NCBI RefSeq assembly: GCF_003255815.1
Contig: NC_037677.1
Span: forward strand, 107,543,100 to 107,607,099
Direction of reading: 5' to 3'
DNA length: 64,000 bases
DNA from: Theropithecus gelada
Taxonomy: Eukaryota; Chordata; Mammalia; Primates; Cercopithecidae
Notes under the pieces: model-generated
What the model was told of the DNA's origin: nothing
The model's database searches: none
The model's input: the letters and a program-made list of their open reading frames with translations, nothing else
Shown: one piece after another, positions 23,446 to 32,870 of the stretch
Numbering within the stretch: the first letter of the stretch is position 1
How the letters are laid out: each line of letters begins with the position of its first letter
Made by a program: the position numbers and the translations under genes

Positions 23446-26400
23446 AGACAGAGTCTTGCTCTGTCGCCCAGGCTGGGGTGCAGTGGCCGGATCTCAGCTC
23501 ACTGCAAGCTCCGCCTCCCGGGTTTAGGCCATTCTCCTGCCTGAGCCTCCCGAGTAGCTGGGACTACAGGCGCCCGCCACCTTGCCCGGCTAGTTTTTTG
23601 TATTTTTTAGTAGAGACGGGGTTTCACCGTGTTAGCCAGGATGGTCTCCATCTCCTGACCTTGTGATCCGCCCATCTCGGCCTCCCAAAGTGCTGGGATT
23701 ACAGGCTTCAGCCACCGCGCCCGGCCTCCTCTTTTTTTTTTTTTTTTTAAAGAAGACTTCACTTGACCTTAAATCATTCATTTAACCCCAGCACTTTGCG
23801 AGGCTGAGGCAGGCGAATCACGAGGTCAGGAGTTTGAGACCAGCCTGGCCAAGATGGTGACACCCCGTCTCTACTAGAAATGTAAAAATTAGCCAGGCAT
23901 GGTGGCGTGCGCCTGTAGTCCCAGCCACTTGGGAGGCTGAGGCCGAAGAATTACTTGAACCCGGGAGGTGGAGTTTGCAGTGAGCTGAGATCACGCCACT
24001 GCACTCCAGCCTGGGTGACAGAGCGAGACTCTGTCTCAAAAAAAAAAAAAAAAAAAAATCATGTACTATGTATTCAGGCAGTGTGCAAGGTGTTAGGAAT
24101 TCATTAGTGAGCACAACAGAGGTGGCCCCCCACTCTGGCACTTAACTTGAAGGTTAAGATGTGGGAGTGTATGCCAGGCATAACAGGTACTACATAGGCT
24201 TTTTTTTAATAAAAACTTCCAGCATCTTTCAGGTACTGACTGTGTACTTCAGCCAATCATCATCATTTATGTATTTAGAAATTGTGTCCTATAAAAGTTA
24301 TTTAAGATTTTTTTATATAGCTCTTTTTTTTTTTTTCCCTTATTACAGTTGGTGGGCCAGTTTATTGCTAGAGCTGTTGGAGATGGAATTTTATGTAATA
24401 CCTATATTGATAGTTACAAAGGAACTGTAGATTGTGTGCAGGCTAGGTAAGTAAATCACTTTTCCTACTTAGAATTTCAAAATAGGGGAAAATTCTACAG
24501 GATCATATTGAAATGACACTTGGCATTAATCAAACACTCTGTACATCTGTTTGTCACTTCTCTATATTCTCCACTGTTAAAATGGAGAGAATGTTGACGT
24601 GACATACCAGGAAGAGGACAGTACTATAATGCAAAAGTTCTGGAGTTTAGCTAAATCATTAATTACCTTCATGTCAAGCCACTCTTCTTTGGGCCTCAGT
24701 TTCTTTATGAAACAAAGCCATTGGACAGATCTTTTAAGTTCTGTTTTCAGGTTCTAGCATTCTGTAGTAGTTTAATATTCTAATAAGATGGATAACATTA
24801 ACAAGAGAGGCCTCATTTATAGTTTTATTTTGTATTTATCTACTGTAGGAATTTTAGTCAGAAAATGTCTTTTTCACTCTTGTGATTTAGTATAATTAAT
24901 ATGATATTTGGAATAACTAAATGTGACATTTGGGAGTTATGCTATATGATTTTTCTTGACTTCTTGGAGACTTGGACTCAGCCATGTCTTAGTTTTCCTT
25001 AGGTCTGTATATTAACTTAATTTTCTAGGGCTACTTCACATCATAGTGAAATGGTCTTCCTGGGTAGGAAGACATGGATCTAGGTGAAAGTTAATTATAT
25101 ATGAAGTGTTTCTTCTCAGTGTAGATCAGTTATTTTGTAATGTGTTTTGATTTTTCTTGAAGGAGAAATGAAATAAAGCATGAGAATATTAACATGAGGA
25201 TCAACTTTTTTTTGCTCCTTTTTGTTTTGAAAAAGTGTTTTGAATTTTATTTTGCTTTTATGTTTTGTGAAAGATTTAGGGCATATAGGATTTTGTAAGC
25301 TTTATCCATAATTTGGTAAACTTTAGGTATGTCCAGCTACCAAACTTAAATTTTTTTTCTTTCTCTGTAGAGCTGCTCTGGATAAGGCTACTGTGCTTCT
25401 GAGCATGTCTAAAGGTGGAAAGCGTAAAGATAGTGTGTGGGGCTCTGGAGGTGGGCAGCAATCTGTCAATCACCTTGTTAAAGAGGTAATGATTGGGTAT
25501 TGTTTTTAACTTAATTTATATGTATTCCTCTGAGTGAAATAAATTGTGGCTACTAGCTGTTATTTTTATGGACAAAAATTAAGTTCGGTCTTACAGCTGT
25601 AATTGGAAAATGAAATAATTCTTTTATATTTGACTTTATGAGCTTTTATTATAAATTATATGATAAAAAATGAGTCTGTTAAAAGGGCTTTCATGAATAA
25701 TTATAAGCAAGCCATCTATGAACTTCAAAGGAATGCCTGAAATCTTTCTCTCATATTATTAATAATTTTCAAATGCTGTTGAAATGAGATTTTCTGTCTT
25801 TTAGCTATTCAATAAATATGCTTTTATATAAGTAAATTAAAACTAGATAGTCTTAAATAATGAGTTAGGAATTATGAGCGCTAGAGTAGATCAGAGTGTT
25901 AGATTTTTGTGAGGACGTTCACTACCCATATGCATGTTTTAAAAGAAAATTGATAGTAATCCCAGTACTTTGAGAGGCTGAGGCGGGTGGATTGCTTGAG
26001 GCCAGGAGTTCGAGACCAGCCTTGTCAACATGGTGAAACCCCATTTCTACTAAAAATACATAATAATTAGTCAGGCATGGTGGTGCGCACCTGTAATCCC
26101 AGCTACTCAGGAGGCCGAGGCACCAGTATTGCTTGAACGCAGGAGGCGGAGGTTGCAGTGAGCCAAGATCACGCCACTGTACTCCAGCATGGGTGACAGA
26201 ACAAGATTGTGTCTCAGAAAAAAAAAAAAAAAGCGATTTATTGCATTAAAATGCCAGATTTATTCCCTGTGGATTTTTTTTTTCTGCCTATATTGTGGTA
26301 TTCTGTAACAAGAAACCAAAAAACAAAAAAAACTCCTTATCTGCAGATCTCTTTAAGAAAAGGCATGCAACTAGAAGATTTGTAGTTCATGTGCTTCTGA

Positions 26401-29400
26401 TTTTTGAGTATAATCTTTTCATGTAACTGTAATTTTGATTTTTAGTAAATCTTTTAATGAGGGGTGTGTGTATGTATGTGTATCTAGCGTAAGTGTTAAG
26501 GAGTTCAAAATGTAGTTAGAGCCCTTGACCATTTTTGCTTTTATATACGTTAAAAGAGATGAGTCAGTGTTTGTAATGTGATTGTAGTATCTGTTTTTAA
26601 AAATTAAATAATTATTAGAAAAATTGAGGTATAAAAATAGTAAAGATGCCAGGGCAGTTAGGCAGGAAAGATAAAAGGCATCCAGATTGGAAAGGAGGAG
26701 ATAAAAACTAGTTGTATTCCCAGGTAACATGATCTGTATTCAGAAAATTTGAATGAATCCACATTTTTTTAACTCCCCAAGACTGAAACCAAACTATTAA
26801 CTAAAAAATGAGTTCAGAAAGGTTGCAAGATAGAAGATTAGTACACAAAATTCAATTCTATATACAGTAGGAATGAATGATCTGAAATGAAATTATTGCA
26901 TTTATGATAGCATCAAAAATAAAATACTTAGGAATAAATTTAACAAGAGAAATGCAAGTCTTGTACACTGAAAACTGTAAAACTTGTTGAAAGAAATTAA
27001 AGAAGACCTAAATAAATAGAATGATATCCCATGGTTATGGATTAGGATATTTAATATTGTTAAGATGGTAATACTCTCCAAAATTAATATTTTTGGAAAC
27101 TGGACAAGATGTTTTATGGTGTATGAATTCTCTCTCAATAAAGAAAATTGACAAGATAAAAAAGGAAATAAAACTACCAGTATATGAGTTTGAGGTTGAC
27201 ATTATTTGGATATTCGCTTACATGGAAGGGTTGGATCAAAGAAGACTTTTAGAAATGTATAAATGTATTTGTAATTTATTCTCAGAAGTGCATGGAATTT
27301 GATGGGGTATATTTTTAATACTTTTAAAGTTATGTAACAAATGTTAAAAATAAGTAATATGATTTGAATAACAAGTACAGTCATGTGCCACATAATGATG
27401 TTTTGGTCAGTGATGAACTGCATGGGATGGTGGTGGTCCCACAAGGTTCTAATGGAGCTGAAAAATTCCTATCCTTCAGTGATATAGAGACAGTTGTAAT
27501 GTTGTAGCACAGTTACTTTGTTTTTTCATAAATTTAGTGTAGCCTAAGTATACAGTGTTTATAAAGTGCATAGCAGTGTATGGGTAATGTCTTAGGCCTT
27601 TACATTCACTAACTACTCACTCATTGAATCACCCAGAGTAACTTCCATCCTGAAAGCTCTATTCATATTGAGTGCTCTATACAGGTGTATCATTTTAAAA
27701 ATCATTTATACTGTATTTTTACTGTACCTTTTCTATGTTTAGATACACAAATACCATTGTGTTCCAATTGCCTATATCATTCAATATACTGACCTGCTGT
27801 ACAGATTTGTAGCCTAGGAGCAATAGGCTATATCATATAGCCCTGGTGTGTAGTAGGCTATACCATCTAGGTTTCTGTGAGTATACTGTATGATGTTTGC
27901 ACCATGACAGTCATGTAACACACTTTTCAGAATGTATCCCTATTAAACGATGCATGATTATGTATTAGTTTGTAATTATAAAGTAAATATATTCAAATGC
28001 TGTGCTTTAAATATTTACTTACATGTAAATATTTAAATACATATTTACTTACATGTAAATATTACATTCTAAAGCATGACAGCAATTAAATTTTACTTTA
28101 CCTTTTATGAAAATACATTATAAAAGTTGGAAGGATACTTAAATACGATTTTTTTAAATTCAGTCAGCCAGCATTCAACATTCAGACAACTAGATATGTG
28201 CCCACCAAATACAAAGAGGATTTTAACAAAGAACATATAGGCAAAAATATTCCTAGCTGAAGCTCTTGTGCTGAAAAAGTTCTCCCACTTTTTTGAGATG
28301 TTCAAGTTTGAGCAGGAAAATCAAGACTTGTTTCTTTACAGCTGGAAACTGAATTATTGAACATTTTAGATAATGAGTTTCAAATTCTCAGTTGTAGAGA
28401 AAAGAGAAACTGTGTGGAAATCTTTGCCCTGTCTAGTAATACCCCATTATCATCTCTCATTTTTTGGCTCTCAGTGCACTATTAAGAGCATCTTGATAGA
28501 AGTGAAATATTTATGCCACTTTATGTTGAAACTTTGTTAGTGCCCTCTAGTGGTATTTAAAATCCCTTATTTTTAGTGGCACACTAAAGCATTATGGTCA
28601 CAACCCAGGACACGTCCATTATAAACCTACTCGTAGATCTCAGTGATTCAGACACACTGAAGCATTGCATTTGAGTCATAATTATGAACCATTTAAAAAT
28701 TCTGTGATAATAGTACCATGTCCAGTCTATATGTTACTAGCTGTTACCCATTATTTCATTATATTGGAATGAGGGCAAATAATCCTGTAGGCAAGCACGA
28801 TATTTTAAAAGTTAGGAATTCTAACACATCTCAACTTTTAAATCTAATAGATTGATATGCTGCTGAAAGAATATTTACTCTCTGGAGACATATCTGAAGC
28901 TGAACATTGCCTTAAGGAACTGGAAGTACCTCATTTTCACCATGAGCTTGTATATGAAGTAAGATTACCTTGCCATGTCAAAGAGAATTATTAAGTGTTC
29001 CTTTTTGTACCATAGTGACTTATGCTTTTTAAATAATGTACATCCTTTTTTTAATATCAAAGGAGGAAGTGGTTTTTAAATTTTTACTATTACAAAAGGC
29101 ATCTGATACATTTAGGAGCGGTTTCATATATAAATTAACCAAAAATTCACTCATTGATTCAATTTTTAGGCTGTTATAATGGTTTTAGAGTCAACTGGAG
29201 AAAGTACATTTAAGATGATTTTGGATTTATTAAAGTCCCTTTGGAAGTCTTCTACCATTACTGTAGACCAAATGAAAAGAGTAAGTATAACATTATTTTT
29301 GAACAACTTTTAGGATTATGCCTTAAATATATGATTGAATACAGATTATGAATTGTCAGTGACTTTTCTTTAGGTATGTTTAGTGTTATTATGCCTATAT

Positions 29401-32400
29401 GTTTTTTTCTTAATGGTAATGTTTGAGGTTTGAACCTTTTGCAACCATTTCTTGGAAAGTAACACTGCAGTGGGTTTTTTGTTTTTGTTTTTTTTAACCT
29501 ACTTTGACAGATGTGATTATGTATTCTACCTCAAGGGTTCGGTTTCTAAGATGTGACAATTTCTATTTTATATCTAGCGAGAAACATGAACCTTTAACTT
29601 TTAACAAATTATAAAGTACTTTTTTCCTATTTAAAATTTTATGATTCTTGTTTTAAATGTTTGTGAGGTTTGTGTTTGGCCTGTATTTTTTAAAAGAACG
29701 TACTAAGTGTATATAGAGAAGTAGATGGGAAAGGAGTTTGCCCAATGTCTGGTGTCTGCCTACAGCTCTTTTAAGAGAACAGTATTTAAAAAAATTTTTT
29801 TAGCTATGTAACCAATTTTACTTATTTTTTAAATTTATATTTTAAATTTTAGATATCAGAGGGGTACATGTACAGGTTTGTTAGATGGGTATATTGAGTG
29901 ATGCTGAGGTTTGGGCTTCTAATTAATGATCTTGTCCCTAAGGTAGTAAATACAGTACCTGATAGGTAGTTTTTCAACTCTTGTCCTCTTTCCCACCTCC
30001 CTACTTTTGAAATTCCCAGTGTTTATTGTTCCTATCTTCATGTCTGTGTGTACCCAATGTTTAGCTCCCACTTACAAGTGAGAACATGCATTATTTGGTT
30101 TTATGTTTGTGATAATTTTCTTAGGATAATGGCCTCCAGCTGCATCTACGTTGCTGCAGAGGACATGATTTTGTTCTTTTTTATGGCTATGTAGCATTCC
30201 ATGGACGTATATGTACCACATTTTCTTTGTCTAATCCACCATTGATGGGCACTTGGGTTGATTCCATGTCTTTGCTCTTGTGAATAGTACCCGATAAATA
30301 TACAAATGCAGGTGTCATTTTGGTAGAATGATTTATTTTCCTTTGGATATACACCCAGTAATGGGATTGTTGGGTTGAATGGTAATTCTATTTTGAGTTC
30401 TTTGAGAAATCTCCAAACCACTTTCTACGGGGGCTGAACTAATTTGCATTCCCACCAACAGCATATAAACCTTCTCTTTTCTCCTCAACCTTGCCAGTGT
30501 CTGTTATTTCCTGACTCTAATAAAAGAGAGCAGTTGTAAAACACTGTAACAAATCTACTTTCTGTGCTTCTTACTATTCAAATCAGACTTCAGTTTAACC
30601 ACTTGAACATTTGGCCTTAAATATAGATTGATGACATAGTGATGGATCGATTGTGTTTTATGACATATATTTTATATTGGCTAACAATTCTGTGTGTAAT
30701 TTCATTGTTGTAGGGTTATGAGAGAATTTACAACGAAATTCCAGACATTAATCTGGATGTCCCACATTCGTACTCTGTGCTGGAGCGGTTTGTAGAAGAA
30801 TGTTTTCAGTCTGGAATAATTTCCAAACAACTCAGAGATCTTTGTCCTTCAAGGTACTTTATTTAAATACTACTTTCTCAATATAAAATAGTGGATGAGG
30901 TCTTTGGGAAAGTTAAGTGCTAAGTTAGTTTATCATTCCCTGAAGTCACTGAAGAACATGACTCTTGTGAGTTCATGGAGAAAGAAGGGCGAAGCTTGTT
31001 TTAGCCCCCTTGTAAATCTGTACAGGACTGCCTCATGAAGTCCCAGTTCATTTGAAAGAAACTAATCTTGTGGAGCAGTTCCTTTGTTGTAAGTAGTTTC
31101 AGTGTTATTTTAGAGTAGGTATTATCAGTGATAAGATGAGAAAATTGAGGCTTAGGGAGGTATACTTTTTCTAAGGTCACATGGCTAGTACATGGTAGAA
31201 GCCAAGTATGAATCCAGGACTTTTCTGGCTTCAAAGATCTAGGCTCTTACCTGTACTGGACATGGCTTCCTTGACTTTTTTACAGGTTGGAGAACTGGGT
31301 CTAATTGGATGTTCTCATTGGAAAGTGTGTGTGTTGGGGGGTGTGTGGAGGATGTTCTCACTGGAAAGTGTATGTGTGTGGGTGATTTTCCTTGGAGCTA
31401 TTTTTTTGCTACTAGGATGTAACTCTTAAGGAGTTGCTAAGTTTTTTGTTGTTGTTAAAGCTAATAATGAAGCTTATAATGTAATAATATAAATGTTTAG
31501 TAATAGCCAAACTTACTGCTTGTGTGGGTCAGTTTTATATAATCTTAAGTTCTTACAATTTTTTATCTGGAAAATTTCTTAAGCTTTGATATTTTTATTT
31601 AAGTGCATTGTAAGAATTAAAACTCAGAAAAATATTTCCTAGTAGGGGCTTTTGCTTTAGAATTTTAGAAGCCATTAAAAGAGAGGGAAAAGAAAGTGAT
31701 GAAAGATAGTTTAATAGCTTTACTAGAAATATTTGGAAATATAGACATTAGTTTGGTGATGACAGGATTTATGTATGGATGTGCCAAGTGGTATACATTA
31801 GTAAAAACTCTGAACTTTGGCAGGCCTTATTATTATTGACTGCTTCTTCATTCCCTACCTTGGTCTCAATACGTAGTCTGAAGCCTTTATGTTCAAGATG
31901 ATGTAGCTGTTTTCCACTTAGACTTGATATGAAAAGGGGCCAGTACCCTGGCATTGACTTTTTGAAAGTTTTTCAGCTTCTGTTTGAAAGTCTGAATGTT
32001 TCTGTGTGGCTTTATTCTCAAGGGTCATGTGAGGCAATAAACTTTCTGTGTATACATACCATATAGCTTTGACTTGGGTCCTTTATCTTTTAGCCTATTT
32101 GGGTGAGGTGCACATTTGTGTGTGGTTTTGCATGCTTGTGCCTGTTGGCCTGGGGTCAGAGAGTAAGGGCTAATGTTGCCCAACTTCTATTTCCCACTTA
32201 CTGCTTTAGGCCACTGGCCAGCTGTTCCTTCTGGGCTATTGCCACTAGCTAGAGTGTGGTTACGTTATAGAGCTGGGCTTCTTGAGTTTGACAAAGCACA
32301 AATCCCAACATGGGGCATAGGCTATGATTCTGATTTCTTTTTTCCACATTCAAGTTATGGCTTTTCTACAGTTGATAAAACTTTTTATTTTTTTTAATTG

Positions 32401-32870
32401 TCAAACATGGATATTTTGATAGGTTCCACAGCTCCAGTTTGCATAATTCTGAATTATGTTAGTGTTTCCTATTTGGCTCACTGTTAAGCTTACAAATAAT
32501 AATTAGAAATAAATTTAAATTTCTAAATAAAATGCTTTAGTTTGAGTCAACTTTTTTAAAATATGACTGTTTGGATAGTGAACTTACTAAAACAAAAACT
32601 CAGATTTGATATTGATGTTTTATGGTAAGATACATAGTAGGGAGTCTTTTCCAAAGGAATTAGAGGCATGCTTTTTTTTTTTTTTTTAAATGGAAAACCC
32701 TTTAAAAGCTAACACGTAACAAAAAAATACCAAGTTTTTAATTTTTTTTGTTGACTATAGTCAGAATCTGTATCTGTTTTCATGTCTTTGTTTTTTTTCT
32801 TCATTACAGGGGCAGAAAGCGTTTTGTAAGCGAAGGAGATGGAGGTCGTCTTAAACCAGAGAGCTACTGA
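10031..32870 (+). CDS. PDCD4: PDCD4, programmed cell death protein 4 (spliced CDS)
   Basis: Eleven coding segments join in frame: 10031-10073, 15232-15534, 17016-17110, 19255-19368, 21960-22181, 24349-24446, 25371-25485, 28851-28958, 29170-29280, 30714-30853, 32810-32870. They total 1410 nt, 469 residues plus TGA, the same length as human. PDCD4 is an RNA-binding tumour suppressor that binds the helicase eIF4A through two MA3 domains (about residues 164-284 and 326-449) and blocks cap-dependent translation. The N-terminus is basic and RNA-binding. KNSSRDSGRGDS (65-76) holds the S6K site S67 and the beta-TrCP degron DSGxxxS (S71, S76). RGRKRFVS near the end holds the AKT site S457. The start has strong Kozak context (A at -3, G at +4) and an in-frame TAA three codons upstream. 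Differences from remembered human: S5, C22, T32, N80, V89 and single changes in exons 6, 10 and 11. Confidence 0.97.
10091..10318 (-). mobile_element. Truncated antisense AluJ
   Basis: T-rich tail then 'gatcttgctctgtcacccagg', ending at 'tatgttgcccgggctg' without the rest of the left monomer. It starts about 17 bp past the exon 2 donor, an unusually close position. Confidence 0.8.
11300..11385 (-). mobile_element. Short Alu remnant
   Basis: An isolated antisense Alu piece, 'ggctcaagtgatcctccc' through 'agcctcctcagtagctgg' and 'acaggcgtgtgcaccactgc', without flanking Alu sequence. Confidence 0.7.
12705..12870 (+). mobile_element. MIR-like SINE fragment
   Basis: 'gggtttgaatcctagcc', 'gatatgtaacttcttgtg', 'ctgtaaaatgaggataa', 'gtaaagtgcctagcatagaacctgg' follow the MIR consensus order with normal age divergence. 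Confidence 0.65.
13377..13669 (+). mobile_element. AluY, full length
   Basis: Low-divergence Alu flanked by a 16-bp target-site duplication, aaagagtttacatttt, at 13361-13376 and 13670-13685. Confidence 0.93.
14690..14850 (+). mobile_element. MIR-like SINE fragment
   Basis: 'gggatgtttggcaaatcatttaaac' then 'ctcagccttagtttccttatctg' and 'agtacaatgcctgataaataatagtaggcattc' match the MIR pattern. Confidence 0.6.
15232..15534 (+). CDS. PDCD4: PDCD4 exon 3 (residues 15-115)
   Basis: Acceptor ctctttaag, donor G|gttggt, 303 nt, phases 1 to 1. Encodes the acidic start, the basic KAKRRLRKNSS patch, the DSGRGDS phosphodegron and the RSRSGKGRG basic run that binds RNA. All regulatory serines are present. 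Confidence 0.96.
15535..17015 (+). other. PDCD4: PDCD4 intron 3
   Basis: AT-rich. A stretch near 15995-16080 ('tgtttcactgctgtatctctagtacctg', 'caaatatttgttgatt') resembles the 3' part of an L2 element. Nothing else recognised. Confidence 0.55.
17016..17110 (+). CDS. PDCD4: PDCD4 exon 4 (residues 116-147)
   Basis: Acceptor ttttttcag, donor CAG|gtatca, 95 nt. Encodes the glycine-rich GGAGGKGVWGTPGQVYDVEE linker and the acidic NYDDDQ end. Confidence 0.96.
18010..18378. mobile_element. Tigger-type non-autonomous DNA transposon
   Basis: The ends are inverted relatives of each other: 'cagtcccctcttatccgtgg' at the left and 'gataaggggggg' with 'ctg' equivalents at the right, with TA at the borders. 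The interior 'tttccgcagtttcagttaccca' and 'gtactatctgtggtttcaggcatcc' is typical of human Tigger-family MITEs. Exact subfamily not assigned. Confidence 0.75.
18826..19099 (-). mobile_element. AluJ-like, antisense
   Basis: Diverged antisense Alu ('tttgttgtccatgctggagtgc', 'agcctcaaactcttgggctt') ending 'gagtctccttgcctggcct'. Confidence 0.85.
19255..19368 (+). CDS. PDCD4: PDCD4 exon 5 (residues 148-185)
   Basis: Acceptor cccctcacag, donor GCG|gtaggt, 114 nt, phase 0 at both ends. Carries the start of the first MA3 domain, including ENCVYETVVLPLDERAFEKT and the EYFEHGDTNEVA helix. Confidence 0.97.
20922..21228 (-). mobile_element. AluY, Old World monkey YRa-like, antisense
   Basis: Full-length reverse Alu with a 27-nt T tail and a perfect 15-bp duplication gtgaatttttatttc at 20907-20921 and 21229-21243. 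'gtggctggatctcag', 'gggtttacgccatt', 'ccacctcgcccggcta' and 'ggcttgagccacc' are cercopithecoid AluYRa-type variants. Confidence 0.93.
21410..21717 (+). mobile_element. MER2-like Tigger-related DNA transposon
   Basis: Shares with the copy at 27378-27965 the segments 'gcataatgatgtt', 'acagtattcagtatagtaac', 'acaggtttgtagccc(t)aggagcaatagg' and 'gtatccatgtcgttaagtgac'. Family name given from memory. Confidence 0.7.
21960..22181 (+). CDS. PDCD4: PDCD4 exon 6 (residues 186-259)
   Basis: Acceptor tttgaacag, donor CAG|gtttgt, 222 nt, phase 0. Core of the first MA3 domain: EMLRDLNLGEMKSGVPVLAV, the KASHREMTSKLL helix, and SFDKLLKDLPELALDTPRAP. The stretch after the KLLSDLCGTVMST segment reads SDVEK, where I remember human TDVEK. 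Confidence 0.97.
23201..23412. other. Assembly gap (100 N) with low-quality left edge
   Basis: N run at 23313-23412. To its left an antisense Alu begins normally ('tttttagacagagtcttgc'), then breaks into G, C and G/C homopolymers from about 23255 that resemble no Alu. Exactly 100 N is the usual placeholder for a gap of unknown size. Confidence 0.95.
23413..23727 (-). mobile_element. AluY, Old World monkey YRa-like, antisense, abutting gap
   Basis: Complete reverse Alu from a T run touching the gap to 'ccaccgcgcccggcc'. Variants 'gtggccggatctcag', 'gggtttaggcc' and 'caccttgcccggctag' fit the cercopithecoid YRa type. It is probably the same insertion that starts on the left of the gap. Confidence 0.88.
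23785..24058 (+). mobile_element. Alu, 5'-truncated
   Basis: Starts inside the left monomer ('ccccagcactttgcgagg'), continues through both monomers to a 20-nt A tail. Confidence 0.87.
24349..24446 (+). CDS. PDCD4: PDCD4 exon 7 (residues 260-291)
   Basis: Acceptor cttattacag after a long T tract, donor AG|gtaagt, 98 nt, phases 0 to 2. End of the first MA3 domain: LVGQFIARAVGDGIL, NTYIDSYKGTVDCVQA. Confidence 0.97.
24447..25370 (+). other. PDCD4: PDCD4 intron 7
   Basis: Unique AT-rich sequence with a possible MIR fragment near 24640-24770 ('ctggagtttagctaaatc', 'tgggcctcagtttctttatg'). No other feature seen. Confidence 0.5.
25371..25485 (+). CDS. PDCD4: PDCD4 exon 8 (residues 292-330)
   Basis: Acceptor ttctctgtag, donor GAG|gtaatg, 115 nt. 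Encodes the linker AALDKATVLLSMSKGGKRKD and SVWGSGGGQQSVNHLVKE leading into the second MA3 domain. Confidence 0.97.
25955..26234 (+). mobile_element. Alu, 5'-truncated
   Basis: Begins at 'gtaatcccagtactttgagagg' and runs to an A tail, without the first part of the left monomer. Confidence 0.86.
26690..27345 (+). mobile_element. L1 ORF2 fragment (old L1M-type)
   Basis: 'gcatcaaaaataaaatacttaggaataaatttaac', 'gaagacctaaataaatag' and 'gatatcccatggttatggatt' then 'taatattgttaagatggtaatac' match the well-known L1 ORF2 region in sense orientation. It is broken by stops and frameshifts, so inactive. Confidence 0.8.
27378..27965 (+). mobile_element. MER2-like Tigger-related DNA transposon
   Basis: Starts 'cagtcatgtgccacataatg' and ends 'cgatgcatgatta', imperfect inverted ends. 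The middle includes 'ctgtaccttttctatgtttagatac' and 'tgtagcctaggagcaataggc'. An unrelated insert appears to enlarge it around 27480-27700. Confidence 0.72.
28851..28958 (+). CDS. PDCD4: PDCD4 exon 9 (residues 331-366)
   Basis: Acceptor atctaatag, donor GAA|gtaaga, 108 nt, phase 0. Start of the second MA3 domain: IDMLLKEYLLSGDISEAEHC and the LEVPHFHHELVYE helix. Confidence 0.97.
29170..29280 (+). CDS. PDCD4: PDCD4 exon 10 (residues 367-403)
   Basis: Acceptor caatttttag, donor AGA|gtaagt, 111 nt, phase 0; the preceding intron is only 211 bp. Encodes AVIMVLESTGESTFKMILDL and SLWKSSTITVDQMKR. V368 stands where I remember isoleucine in human. Confidence 0.97.
29825..30518 (-). mobile_element. L1 3' end, antisense (ORF2 C-terminus plus 3'UTR), in PDCD4 intron 10
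   Basis: The + strand shows the L1 3'UTR complement ('ggggtacatgtacaggtttgtta', 'ctcccacttacaagtgagaacatg'). The - strand frame at 30146-30421 translates to an ORF2 C-terminus (LPFNPTIPLLGVYPKE, YTSMECYIAIKKNKIMS). Truncated and without an intact ORF, so dead. Good similarity suggests an L1PA/L1PB-age copy. Confidence 0.9.
30714..30853 (+). CDS. PDCD4: PDCD4 exon 11 (residues 404-449)
   Basis: Acceptor attgttgtag, donor AG|gtactt, 140 nt, phases 0 to 2. End of the second MA3 domain: GYERIYNEIPDINLDVPHSY and ERFVEECFQSGIISKQLRDL. FQSG here is FQAG in human as remembered. Confidence 0.97.
30854..32809 (+). other. PDCD4: PDCD4 intron 11
   Basis: A MIR-like segment at about 31100-31225 and a GT-rich patch at 31325-31385; nothing else recognised. 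It ends in a T-rich tract and AG at 32808-32809. Confidence 0.55.
31100..31225 (-). mobile_element. MIR-like SINE fragment
   Basis: 'gataagatgagaaaattgaggcttagggagg' followed by 'aaggtcacatggctagtacatgg' and 'gaatccaggac' is the reverse-strand MIR pattern. Confidence 0.65.

Larger units (their letters stand above)
22182..24348 (+). other. PDCD4: PDCD4 intron 6, interrupted by an assembly gap
   Basis: AT-rich sequence, then suspect homopolymers and a 100-N gap (23313-23412) with an antisense Alu on its right and a 5'-truncated sense Alu at 23785-24058. The true intron length is therefore unknown. Confidence 0.75.
25486..28850 (+). other. PDCD4: PDCD4 intron 8
   Basis: Holds a 5'-truncated Alu (25955-26234), an old L1 ORF2 fragment (26690-27345) and a MER2-like transposon (27378-27965). 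From 28000 to 28850 the sequence is AT-rich and I recognise nothing. Confidence 0.6.

Noticed and set aside
23242..23666. Open frames across the N gap
   Set aside because: They run through undetermined bases and homopolymer artefacts.
30146..30421. 91-codon - strand open frame
   Set aside because: It is the C-terminal remnant of L1 ORF2 within a truncated insertion, so it is reported as part of the L1 and not as a gene.
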